Part shown: in pieces, positions 16,235 through 24,842 of the stretch
How positions within the stretch are numbered: the first letter of the stretch is position 1
Layout of the letters: each line of letters opens with the position of its first letter
The notes under the pieces: generated by a model
What the model was told of the DNA's origin: nothing
The model's database searches: none
The model's input: only the letters and a program-made list of their open reading frames with translations
Origin: CBDFLA01 sp965248915
GTDB taxonomy: Bacteria; Pseudomonadota; Alphaproteobacteria; M2410
Reading direction: 5' to 3'
DNA length: 64,000 bases
NCBI GenBank assembly: GCA_965248915.1
Contig: OZ252216.1
Location: 3,348,001 to 3,412,000, forward strand
Translations under genes and position numbers: made by a program

Positions 16235-16951
16235 ATGAACGATTTTACTTACCGCCAATATCTGGAGCGGAAAATATCTGGAGAGGGCCAAAAGAGGAAG
16301 GGAGCAAGGACTCGTGATCGCTTGAAAATAGCGGCATCAGACCTTCTCAACAAAATTTCATACAAAAAGATGAGGGTCAGTGACATTTGCGACGTGGCAA
16401 AAGTGTCGCCCGGCACCTTCTATCTCTATTACAAAAACAAGACTGAAATTTCGAAGGAAGTTGTCGGTGAGTTTGTTGAGCTGTTTTACGATACAGTAGA
16501 AACTGTAAACACAACAGACACGTTTCAATCCATTTTCTCTGCAAACCGGGCCGCAATGTCGGTTGCGCGTGCAAACCCCGGCCTGATGAGAGGATTGGTA
16601 CAACTCGGTGAAGATGAATCTGATTTTGCAATTCAAGAGTTTGAAATCAACAACTCGTGGACACTAAGAATGGCTCACTCCATTGCGAAGAATCTAGATA
16701 TGGAGAATCTCGCAATTGCCCACTTCGCAGCCAACGCCATGAGTGCCATGATGGACCAATGGATTTCACGAATCATCGTCGCAGAGGACACCTATATTGC
16801 GGCGTTGGTTTCTGACCTTTCCTTGAGCGACGACGATATGTGTGAATGCCTTTCGGTTCTATGGTATCGAGCCATCTATGGGAAAAACCCACACGCAGTA
16901 GAATCGGAGGCGGCGAAACAGATTGTCGCTATGGCAGACAAATCAATTTAG
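16235..16951 (+). CDS. TetR/AcrR-family transcriptional regulator
   Basis: A 239-residue regulator. The N-terminal helix-turn-helix domain lies at about residues 25-75 (TRDRLKIAASDLLNKISYKKMRVSDI and VSPGTFYLYYKNKTEI), followed by an all-helical ligand domain. The ATG at 16235 is chosen; the frame runs back to 16103 without homology. A longer than usual N-terminal arm precedes the DNA-binding domain. It is divergent from the serine hydrolase and convergent with the TonB receptor at 17034-19259, so it probably controls neighbouring uptake and hydrolysis genes. The ligand is unknown. Confidence 0.88.
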   Translation: MNDFTYRQYLERKISGEGQKRKGARTRDRLKIAASDLLNKISYKKMRVSDICDVAKVSPGTFYLYYKNKTEISKEVVGEFVELFYDTVETVNTTDTFQSIFSANRAAMSVARANPGLMRGLVQLGEDESDFAIQEFEINNSWTLRMAHSIAKNLDMENLAIAHFAANAMSAMMDQWISRIIVAEDTYIAALVSDLSLSDDDMCECLSVLWYRAIYGKNPHAVESEAAKQIVAMADKSI

Positions 16952-17033
16952 AATTGGCTTATTCAGTTCGCCAAGGCTGACCAATCCCTCTCTTGAGGTA
17001 CGACCAGCCCTGACTGTTTGTCTTTGAGTCTTC

Positions 17034-19259
17034 CTAAAAGTCCATCCTAAGCTCAATACCGAAAGTTCTTGGCTGACCCAATACAGAGAATTTTTGACCA
17101 ACAAGCGGATTGGTGAAGAGGTCAAACAACCTGGTTCGGTAAACTTCGTCAGTCAGGTTCTTACCCCACAACGAAACAGCCCAACCGTTTTCCGAACTAG
17201 CGATCATCACACGCGCGTTCACCAACAAATACGGATCGACTTCAGTATCAGGATCTGACGTATCAAGACCCAGATAGTTTGTTCCCTGATGAACCAGATC
17301 GCCGATAAGCGTCAAGTCATAGTCGCTTGACAATGTCGTGGAATACTCAAGCGTCGCGCCAATCTGATGTTCAGGAGCATTGGGAACTTTTGTTAACATT
17401 TTTGGTATTGCAGGAGGAGCGGCAGGAATTGTCCCTTCATCGAATTCAGTTTCGTTGAAAGACGCAAATCCGCTCAATCGAAGATCATCTGTTATGAATG
17501 CGACAAATTCCAACTCAATGCCTTGAGAATGAGCCGCGCCGGCATTCGACGTGATTGGATCATAGACAAGCGGTGTTGCGGGGTTGTCGGAACTCGTCTG
17601 AATGTCCTTCCACTCCATATAATATACAGCCCCATTGACCGTGACACGTCCGCCCGCCAGCGTCGATTTGAAACCGGCCTCGTAGTTCCACAAAGTCTCA
17701 GGGTCGAAGGAAATACCCGTCGCATCACCGAGAGCGTCGTTGTAGCCACCGCTCTTAAAACCGCGGCTAATTGTCAGGTAACTCATAACGTCATCAGACC
17801 AACGATATTTGAGCGAAAGCGTGGGGGTAAACGCGTTCCAATCGTCTGCGTCTTTTAAGTCGACGACCGTACCACCCAATAGAAAAAGTGGATCGCTTTG
17901 ATTGTAAGTGATGGACTTTTCTTCGATTGTGTATCGCCCCCCGATGGCGAGCTCGAGACGTTCGGTCATGTCCATGGATACATTCGCAAAGAGTGCATAA
18001 CTGTCAACTTCCATTTGAGCGCTGGACCCAACTGTCAAACCATCTAGGAGGGCGGGGTCACCCGTGAGAGCAAACGACAAATCGCTCCCCAAGGTCACAA
18101 AACTCAAATTATCAGTATCCTGATGAAAGTAGTATCCGCCAACAATCCAGTCGAATCTCTGATCGCCTGTTGATGCAAGCCGAATTTCCTGGCTGGTCCG
18201 GGACACGTCTTCCGGATCACCGTCATAGGCCCAGTCAAGTGGGGAAACATCAGTATCGCCGATATTGTAGTACTCGTGGGTTCGGTAACCTGTCACACTG
18301 ATCAAGTCGATACCGTCAAAGGACTTTACGATTTTGAGCGAGACGCCTTTGGCCTCAAGGGTTTCTTCAGATAGCAGGTTGGAATATATCCTGCGGTCTT
18401 CAGGGTTTGTATTTAGCGGCAGACTGTTGGCGATCAATGTGGCGGTTACAAGCCCGGCCGGATTGTACGACAAAACTTCAAAGTTTTTGGAATGCTGCTC
18501 CACATTTTGATAATCCGCATTAAGTGAAATCTGTAGGCTGTCGGTTGGCGTAAAGTCCAATGCGAGTCTAAAGCCATATCTTTCGGTATCATCGACATCC
18601 TCACCGAGAAAGACGTTTTCCGTATACCCGCCATGTTCAAACAGCATTGCAGAAAGCGAAGCGTTGAATTTCCCTTCGACAATCGGTCCGCCGACCACTC
18701 CCCTTAGGCGCGTATGATCATAGTCGCCGAACTCAACTTCTACATTGCCGGAAAACTCCGATGGTGGCGCCTTTGACACGATGTTGATTACACCACCGAT
18801 AGTGTTGCGGCCAAAGACAGTTCCTTGAGGTCCGCGCAGGATTTCAATACGTTCGATTTCAAATAGGTCAAAATTGGCGCCGACACCGGGGCCAAGAAAA
18901 ATTTCGTCAAGATAATAGCCAACCGCGGGATCTTGGCCCGCCGATCCTGAACTGGCCACAATGCCGCGCAGCGACGTGCCGCCTAATTTGAGGTCGGTAA
19001 AGTTGCCAAAGACCAAACCAGGTGTATGGTGAGCAATATCCTCAAACCCCGTTGCATTCATTTTCGCCAAATCGTCTGACGAAAACGCAGTGATCGAAAT
19101 CGGAACATCCTGGATGGACTGCTCACGTTTTTGCGCAGTCACAACGATCTCCTCGATCAATTGAGCTGACACCGGCATAGTGGCCATGGTTAATGCGGCT
19201 ATCGTCGCACCATAGACAATTGCATTATGCTTCTTATTGAAGTTCCAGATTGATCTCAT
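17034..19259 (-). CDS. TonB-dependent outer-membrane receptor
   Basis: A 741-residue receptor with a signal peptide (about residues 1-32, ending ...MPVSAQ), a TonB box EEIVVTAQKR, a plug domain (QDVPISITAF, VGYYLDEIFLGPG, RIEILRGPQGTVFGRNTIGGVINI) and a 22-strand-type barrel ending in ...TFGIELRMDF with the terminal Phe needed for assembly. It belongs to the group common in Sphingomonadales and related bacteria that import catabolic substrates and not only siderophores. It is divergent from MaoC-MFS-ligase at 19.6-23.1 kb, so uptake and activation of a shared acid substrate are likely linked. Confidence 0.93.
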   Translation of the reverse strand: MRSIWNFNKKHNAIVYGATIAALTMATMPVSAQLIEEIVVTAQKREQSIQDVPISITAFSSDDLAKMNATGFEDIAHHTPGLVFGNFTDLKLGGTSLRGIVASSGSAGQDPAVGYYLDEIFLGPGVGANFDLFEIERIEILRGPQGTVFGRNTIGGVINIVSKAPPSEFSGNVEVEFGDYDHTRLRGVVGGPIVEGKFNASLSAMLFEHGGYTENVFLGEDVDDTERYGFRLALDFTPTDSLQISLNADYQNVEQHSKNFEVLSYNPAGLVTATLIANSLPLNTNPEDRRIYSNLLSEETLEAKGVSLKIVKSFDGIDLISVTGYRTHEYYNIGDTDVSPLDWAYDGDPEDVSRTSQEIRLASTGDQRFDWIVGGYYFHQDTDNLSFVTLGSDLSFALTGDPALLDGLTVGSSAQMEVDSYALFANVSMDMTERLELAIGGRYTIEEKSITYNQSDPLFLLGGTVVDLKDADDWNAFTPTLSLKYRWSDDVMSYLTISRGFKSGGYNDALGDATGISFDPETLWNYEAGFKSTLAGGRVTVNGAVYYMEWKDIQTSSDNPATPLVYDPITSNAGAAHSQGIELEFVAFITDDLRLSGFASFNETEFDEGTIPAAPPAIPKMLTKVPNAPEHQIGATLEYSTTLSSDYDLTLIGDLVHQGTNYLGLDTSDPDTEVDPYLLVNARVMIASSENGWAVSLWGKNLTDEVYRTRLFDLFTNPLVGQKFSVLGQPRTFGIELRMDF

Positions 19260-19574
19260 GTTCGGTCTCCCCCGGGGAATTGTCGCTTGTGAAACCCCGT
19301 CAATTGGTCAATTTGTAATCGCGGCTCCGCAATCCGTCTCAGCAGAAAGAAAAACAAGTCTGCGTAACCACCGCATCCATTCCTCACTTGGATTTTGACA
19401 ATCCTAGGCTGCAAGGAACCCCGTCAACTCACAGGTCAAACGCACTCAAAACGAAATAACCTGTTGAAACTTAATCATCTTTCTTGTAAAACTAAATATA
19501 ACGTCAGTATTATTTATTGCCCGAGAAAAAATGTCAACCACCAAGGTGCTAATGAAACCAAGGAAATAGAAACG
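19260..19574. promoter_or_regulatory. Divergent promoter region between TonB receptor and MaoC operon
   Basis: This 315-bp region should hold the promoters for both directions. The stretch at 19495-19540 is AT-rich and contains AACGTCAGTATTATTTATTG, followed by AATGTCAACC, resembling the element at 15908-15952. AGGAAA at 19561-19566 is the ribosome-binding site for the MaoC gene. No classical promoter boxes can be assigned with confidence. Confidence 0.35.
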
Positions 19575-20108
19575 ATGGCAAATAGCAAAGACGATCAAGG
19601 ATCTTCGATTTTTGATGAATTGAAGCAGCTGTCTGAAGGAGAGTTGATCGGCGTGTCCGACTGGTTGACGGTTGATCAGGAAATGATCGATGGATTTGCC
19701 AAACACACACTTGATCCTGATCCCATGCATATAGATCCGGAGTGGTGCAAGAAAAACAGCCCCTTTGGTACGACTGTCGCCTTTGGTTTTCTCACAGTGT
19801 CTTTGCTAACGCATTTTTTGCATGATGTGTTGCACTTCAATCAATCTGACAACGCTGCTGGCGGCGGCTACGGCATCAATTATGGATTTGACAGATTGCG
19901 TCTTGTGGCTCCGGTTCCTGTAAACTCTCGGATCAGGGGGACCTTCACAATGAAAAACATTCGTGAAAAGAATCCAGGAGAAATGATTCAAACCGTTGAC
20001 TGCACGATCGAAATCGAAGGTCAAGAACGTCCAGCGCTTGTTGCTGAATGGGTTTCTCTCGGCGTTTCCGAACAAGGACACGAACGAATTTCCGCCAACC
20101 AACGGTAA
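19575..20108 (+). CDS. MaoC-like hydratase/dehydratase (hot-dog fold)
   Basis: A 177-residue single hot-dog domain of the MaoC/FAS1-like group, which hydrates 2-enoyl-CoA compounds. The catalytic dyad region reads HTLDPDPMHIDPEWCKKNSPFGTTVAFGF, with the Asp and His at the usual places in the hydratase motif and the following FG-x(4)-GF helix. The start is the ATG at 19575, with AGGAAA 8 bp upstream; the open frame begins earlier at 19395. It is followed after 42 bp by a transporter and an acyl-CoA ligase, so these three form an operon. Confidence 0.85.
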   Translation: MANSKDDQGSSIFDELKQLSEGELIGVSDWLTVDQEMIDGFAKHTLDPDPMHIDPEWCKKNSPFGTTVAFGFLTVSLLTHFLHDVLHFNQSDNAAGGGYGINYGFDRLRLVAPVPVNSRIRGTFTMKNIREKNPGEMIQTVDCTIEIEGQERPALVAEWVSLGVSEQGHERISANQR

Positions 20109-20150
20109 TACATCCAGATTGGGCAAAGAATCTCAAGTGGGCGCATAACA

Positions 20151-21497
20151 GTGATCAAACACCGCCTTATCGCTGGATATGCAATCGGCTCACTCGGCAC
20201 TGGCATCTACTCCAGCGTTCCCTCGGTTCTCTTACTCTACTTCATGACCGATACTTTGGGCATTGGCGCTGGCCTTGCTTCTCTTGCCGTGTTTGTTCCA
20301 AAAATCTGGGATGTGGTGACAGACCCAGTCATGGGATGGCTCTCGGACAATACCCGTTCTCGATGGGGCCGGCGAAGGCCCTGGCTCTTGGTTGGTGCCA
20401 TTCTTATGTCTGTCAGTTTCATCTTCCTCTTTACGGTCCCAGAATACGATGAAACGTTCACCAAGTTCTTGTATGTTCTGATCGTTTTTACAATCAGCGC
20501 AACGGCATATACGGTTTTCGCTGTTCCCTATCTGGCGATTCCGGCCGAGATTAGTGACGATCACCACGAGCGAACGCTGATCATGTCTTATCGGATGGGC
20601 TTTGCAATGGCTGGCTTGCTCATCGGTTCGGCTTTTGCGCCATATTTGGTAAGTTATTTTGGTGGTGGAACGGCTGGGTACTCGGCCATGTCGGTATTGA
20701 TTGGTGCCCTTTGTGCCTTTGCTATGCTGGTTGCAGTCTTTACTACAGCCAAACTACCATCGCGGCCCGAACCCAAAACAAAATCGAAGATCACCGAGGT
20801 CTTTCAACCTTTCTTCGAGGATAGGGCATTTCGTATCTTGATTTCGGTTTACATTCTTCAACTTTTGGCACTTGGCATATTCAGTTCCGCTATTCCCTTT
20901 TATGTTGCCTATATTCTGTTTCAAGGTGAAGCGTTGGTGGCAACAATCTTTCTCTGTCTTCTTTCAGCAGCTATCGTTGCAATGCCCTTATGGGCGGCGA
21001 TCGCAAAATTGACGGGTAAGAAAACGTCGTTCGGTTTGGCTGCTCTCGTCTTCTCGATTGGCATTGCCTCCATGCACTTGGGCAGCGAAAGCGGTGTGGC
21101 CGCGACGCTGTATGTCAAACTTGCAATCATGGGGGTTGGTCTGGCGGGCATTCAAATGTTGCCATTCGCCATGTTGACAGACATCATACAAGTTAGCACC
21201 GTTCGCCAAGGACAGAGGCGAGAAGCTGGCTATACCGGTCTTTGGACCGCAAGCGAGAAACTTGGCCTGGCTTTTGGCCCGCTCATAACTGGGTTGGTTC
21301 TGCAGGTAACGGGTTTCAAGGCGGCAATTGCCGGACAAGCCCAAACACAATCCGAATTCGCAACGAGCGGAATCATGATTTGTGTTGCTATTCTACCGGC
21401 TGTTTTTGCGGGGATCAGCGTTCTTGTATTACGGATGTATCCGATAACTGAGTCCGTGATGAATTCGATGACGGTGGCAAGTACCGATGTTGAGTGA
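20151..21497 (+). CDS. GPH/MFS-type cation-coupled transporter
   Basis: A 448-residue, 12-helix membrane protein of the glycoside-pentoside-hexuronide (MFS_2) branch. The signature KIWDVVTDPVMGWLSDNTRSRWGRRRPWLLVGA near residues 50-80 is diagnostic, with a second-half equivalent around the loop VRQGQRREAGYTGLWTASEKLG. Starts at GTG 20151. In catabolic islands of Alphaproteobacteria such transporters often import organic acids or glycosides in symport with protons or sodium. Its position between a MaoC hydratase and an acyl-CoA ligase suggests import of the acid that the ligase activates. Confidence 0.87.
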   Translation: MIKHRLIAGYAIGSLGTGIYSSVPSVLLLYFMTDTLGIGAGLASLAVFVPKIWDVVTDPVMGWLSDNTRSRWGRRRPWLLVGAILMSVSFIFLFTVPEYDETFTKFLYVLIVFTISATAYTVFAVPYLAIPAEISDDHHERTLIMSYRMGFAMAGLLIGSAFAPYLVSYFGGGTAGYSAMSVLIGALCAFAMLVAVFTTAKLPSRPEPKTKSKITEVFQPFFEDRAFRILISVYILQLLALGIFSSAIPFYVAYILFQGEALVATIFLCLLSAAIVAMPLWAAIAKLTGKKTSFGLAALVFSIGIASMHLGSESGVAATLYVKLAIMGVGLAGIQMLPFAMLTDIIQVSTVRQGQRREAGYTGLWTASEKLGLAFGPLITGLVLQVTGFKAAIAGQAQTQSEFATSGIMICVAILPAVFAGISVLVLRMYPITESVMNSMTVASTDVE

Positions 21498-21527
21498 CAA
21501 CAACAGAGCCAAAGAAGAGCTCCAACA

Positions 21528-23108
21528 ATGACAGTTCAAGAGAAGACACCATCGTTCGACATCATAAGCGATTACGTCGAATACTATGCCAAAGAGCGGC
21601 CTGGTGCGGAAGCGATGGTTCTGAAAGACAGGTCGTTCGATTATCGCGAACTCAACGATATGATCGACAGAGGTTTGAAGTCTTTGATAGCAATGGGTGT
21701 AAAAAAGGGTGACAGAGTTGCGACTCTTTCCAGTCCACATCCAGACTTTCTCATTCTATTTCTATCCTGCGCTTCGATTGGGGCGATTTGGATTGGACTT
21801 AACCCCAAATATACTCTTAGCGAACTCGGCTACGTTGTAGGTGACGCGGCGCCGACTCTCTTATTCGCACGGACACGCATTGAGGATCGAGACTTTCGAG
21901 ACGAATTGAAAGAACTGGTGCGGTCCAATTCTTCCATCAGCGATGTTATCGTTCTCAATGGAGATCCTGGAATCGACGGAAGCATTTGCTTTGATACTTT
22001 TCTCGACAAAGGCAAGATGGTCTCGCAATCCGATGTTGACGAACGCCGCAATGCTGTGTTGCCAACCGATCCAGCCTTGATCGTTTACACTTCTGGTTCG
22101 ACCGGCAAGCCCAAAGGCGCCTTGCTGCCCAACAAAGGACTGACCCATTGTTCGCGCATACAGATTGGTTATTGGCCTTGCGATCCAGTTCGGTTGGTGA
22201 ATTTTCTACCGATTAATCACATTGGTTGCGTTGGAGACTTGTGCTGCTATGCGCTGGTCGCAGGCGGGGCGATCATATTCATGGAAAAGTATGATCCCAT
22301 GGAAAGTCTCAGACTTCTCGCCGAGCAGAACATAACATGCTGGGGAGGTGTACCTACGACGATCCAGATGTGCGTCAACTTGCCTAATTTCGACGAGTAT
22401 GACCTTTCGAGCGTGCAAGTAATCGCTTGGTCTGGTGCGGCCGCGCCAGCTGAATTGGTCACCAGGCTTTCGAGAATCTCAAACAAATTGAGTAACGCCT
22501 ATGGCATGACTGAAACCGTGGGTTCGGTAACTTTCGTTGAGCTGTGTAATGACGTAGACGTCCTTGCCAACACGGTCGGTAAACCGGTTCCGGAGTACGA
22601 TTTTCGAATTGCCGACCAAACAGGCAAGGAGTGTCCACAAGGTGTGGAGGGCGAAATCCAGGTTCGCGGTGACTTTGTCATGATCGCGTATTGGAACCGA
22701 CCTGACGCGACAAGAGAAGCATTTACGGAGGATGGGTATCTCAAGACCGGCGACACGGCTGTCCAAAGAAAAGATGGAAATATCAAGATAGTCGGGCGAC
22801 TATCAGAGATGTACAAGTCGGGCGGTTACAACGTGTATCCACGCGAAATCGAAACCGCCCTTGAGGAATACCCAGGCGTCGCTATGGCCGCTGTGTTTGG
22901 CGTGTCGGATGAACTCTACGGTGAAACTGGTCGCGCCTATGTTCTACCTCAGCCGGGAGTACTATTGGATCAAAACGAGTTGAAAGAACATTGCCGTCAG
23001 CGACTGGCAAACTACAAAATTCCAAAGAAAATTGTCATTGAGGCCGATTTACCAATGCTGCCGATTGGCAAGATTGATAAGCAATCATTGCGCCAGCGCA
23101 GTGATTAG
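21528..23108 (+). CDS. AMP-forming acyl-CoA ligase
   Basis: A 526-residue ANL-superfamily ligase that activates a carboxylic acid to its CoA thioester through an acyl-AMP. Motifs: P-loop IVYTSGSTGKPKGALL (about residues 187-202), NAYGMTETVGS, TGDTAVQRKDGNIKIVGR with the Asp that holds ribose, and the C-terminal lysine motif LPIGKIDKQSLRQR. It is the third gene of the MaoC-transporter-ligase operon, 30 bp after the transporter. The acyl pocket residues do not allow the substrate to be named. Confidence 0.92.
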   Translation: MTVQEKTPSFDIISDYVEYYAKERPGAEAMVLKDRSFDYRELNDMIDRGLKSLIAMGVKKGDRVATLSSPHPDFLILFLSCASIGAIWIGLNPKYTLSELGYVVGDAAPTLLFARTRIEDRDFRDELKELVRSNSSISDVIVLNGDPGIDGSICFDTFLDKGKMVSQSDVDERRNAVLPTDPALIVYTSGSTGKPKGALLPNKGLTHCSRIQIGYWPCDPVRLVNFLPINHIGCVGDLCCYALVAGGAIIFMEKYDPMESLRLLAEQNITCWGGVPTTIQMCVNLPNFDEYDLSSVQVIAWSGAAAPAELVTRLSRISNKLSNAYGMTETVGSVTFVELCNDVDVLANTVGKPVPEYDFRIADQTGKECPQGVEGEIQVRGDFVMIAYWNRPDATREAFTEDGYLKTGDTAVQRKDGNIKIVGRLSEMYKSGGYNVYPREIETALEEYPGVAMAAVFGVSDELYGETGRAYVLPQPGVLLDQNELKEHCRQRLANYKIPKKIVIEADLPMLPIGKIDKQSLRQRSD

Positions 23109-23197
23109 ATCCAGTCCAGATGTTATTGCGGTCTTTTATCTATTGTCGCAGGAGGGATCGTCGCACAGTGGCAACTTCGGCGGCATAGCTTGCTAAG

Positions 23198-23764
23198 TCA
23201 TTGGTTCTTCATTCGGGTCGCCATATGATCAAGATCACTAGGACAAGAGACAGGCTGTGCATCGATCAGAACAACGACCGCAGAGCATTCCTGATCACTA
23301 CGGTTTTCCCAGGAGTGTTTTGTCCCTCTTTGGACGACACAATCACCGCCGCGCAGCATGTATTCTCCGTCCTCCATAATCATCCATAGTTCGCCCTTCA
23401 AGACGACCATGTAATCGACGCTATCGGTCTTGTGCATCAAACCATGAGCGTTGCGATCACTCTCAGTTGGTTGGTTCTTGCTGCCGATGTCGAGGAAGAA
23501 TTTCTTCGCCTGTCCTTCGGATATCTCTGTCGCCGGCGGAAACCGCAAAAACCGGAACACCGTTCCACCATGTGATGGATCGTGTGTGAATGGCCGTAGG
23601 GAGAGATCCTTGCACCCGGAATTATCAGCGGGGGATTCGTGTGTTACCCAAATGTCAGCTCCTGAGATAAATCCGAAATCCTGAACATTCGATGCGAAAT
23701 CATCCATGATGACGGTCGACTTTCCATCCTCATTGTGGCCAGTGACAAACCGCTTTACTGCCAT
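23198..23764 (-). CDS. Cupin-domain protein
   Basis: A 188-residue protein with one cupin barrel at about residues 108-175: HKTDSVDYMVVLKGELWMIMEDGEYMLRGGDCVVQRGTKHSWENRSDQECSAVVVLID in outline, that is motif 1 (H...VDYMVVLKGE) and motif 2 (GD...RGTKHSW). Metal ligands would be the His and Glu of motif 1 and the His of motif 2. It lies 24 bp downstream of a fumarylacetoacetate-hydrolase family gene and after a TonB receptor, all minus strand, so it belongs to that operon. Possible roles are a small dioxygenase or isomerase, or a sensor; none can be chosen. Confidence 0.8.
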   Translation of the reverse strand: MAVKRFVTGHNEDGKSTVIMDDFASNVQDFGFISGADIWVTHESPADNSGCKDLSLRPFTHDPSHGGTVFRFLRFPPATEISEGQAKKFFLDIGSKNQPTESDRNAHGLMHKTDSVDYMVVLKGELWMIMEDGEYMLRGGDCVVQRGTKHSWENRSDQECSAVVVLIDAQPVSCPSDLDHMATRMKNQ

Positions 23765-23788
23765 TGCTATATCACCTTTTCCATCGTC

Positions 23789-24805
23789 TTATTTTGGGGG
23801 ACTGATTATGGTGTTTTTCAAGATACCAATACCTTCAACTTCCAATTCGATTGTGTCACCGGCTGAAAGGAACTTACCCAATTCCAGGCCGCACCCTAGA
23901 GGAACTGTGCCGGAGCCAAGAATTTCTCCTGGGTGGATTGTCTGTGCACGGCTAACATAGGAAATGATGTCCTCAAATCGGAAGTCCATTTGGTCCGTAG
24001 AGCCCTCCGACCAGACTTCACCATTGATGCGCGCGATCATTTTCATATTGTAGGGGTCAGGGAGCTCGTCCGCCGTGACGATACAGGGCCCCAGAACGCC
24101 GCCCGTATCGAAATCCTTGCTCTTGTTGACGCCAATCCCGGCAGCCATTTCCCTGACTTGGTAGTCACGGGCGCTGATATCGTTGAAGATAGTGTAGCCA
24201 AATATGTGCTCACGCGCTCGGTCGACGGAAATATCGCAGCCGACCTTGCCAATGACGGCAGCAAACTCAAGTTCGTAGTCCATTAGTTTGGCGAAGCTGG
24301 GCCAGATAATGTCTTGGCCCGGCCCGATCACGGCCAGATTGTTGCACCGGTAGTAAACCGGATTCTTGAGCATGAATTCCGGCAATTCCTGCGCTGTGAG
24401 AAGACTGCTGGAATTTTCCAAGTGAGCCTTGGTCGCTTGTGGGTCCTTTGACTCCGCAATCATAATTTCAGCCAGGGCGGGCATGCTGTTGCGCATGTGA
24501 TCGAGAAAGGCGATGCAGTCGCGAATCTGGATGGGCCGCGGTATTGGAGCGCGGAGCATCACAGTCGAACTACTGATCACGAATTCCGGCGCGTCGTCCA
24601 TGGGGGTCTGTGCCAGGACCTCCTGAGCCATATCTAAGGCTTGTTGGCCACCCTCGATCAATGCCTGCATGGACGAGAAGAACGGGACCGTCTTGCCGAG
24701 GTTTGTTTTGGCGGCGTCACTCAGATCAACAATTGCTGAATCTGATTGACACAACGCGCCGAGGCGATCACGACCGTTGCCATTTTGGAAAGTTACGAGT
24801 CTCAC
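23789..24805 (-). CDS. Fumarylacetoacetate hydrolase-family protein
   Basis: A 338-residue protein of the FAH fold, which covers C-C bond hydrolases, hydratases and decarboxylases of aromatic and 2-oxo acid catabolism. The metal-binding acids are in MDYELEFAAVIGK (two Glu) and the Asp of the downstream stretch FNDISARDYQVRE. The C-terminal half ends with IHPGEILGSGTVPLGCG and GDTIELEVEGIG, which are typical. Starts at GTG 24803-24805, 37 bp after the TonB receptor stop, and is followed by a cupin gene. Together these suggest uptake plus a late cleavage step of a cyclic substrate. Confidence 0.88.
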   Translation of the reverse strand: MRLVTFQNGNGRDRLGALCQSDSAIVDLSDAAKTNLGKTVPFFSSMQALIEGGQQALDMAQEVLAQTPMDDAPEFVISSSTVMLRAPIPRPIQIRDCIAFLDHMRNSMPALAEIMIAESKDPQATKAHLENSSSLLTAQELPEFMLKNPVYYRCNNLAVIGPGQDIIWPSFAKLMDYELEFAAVIGKVGCDISVDRAREHIFGYTIFNDISARDYQVREMAAGIGVNKSKDFDTGGVLGPCIVTADELPDPYNMKMIARINGEVWSEGSTDQMDFRFEDIISYVSRAQTIHPGEILGSGTVPLGCGLELGKFLSAGDTIELEVEGIGILKNTIISPPK

Positions 24806-24842
24806 GTTGTATCAAGCTACCTTTTTTCTGACCTGCTCAGCA

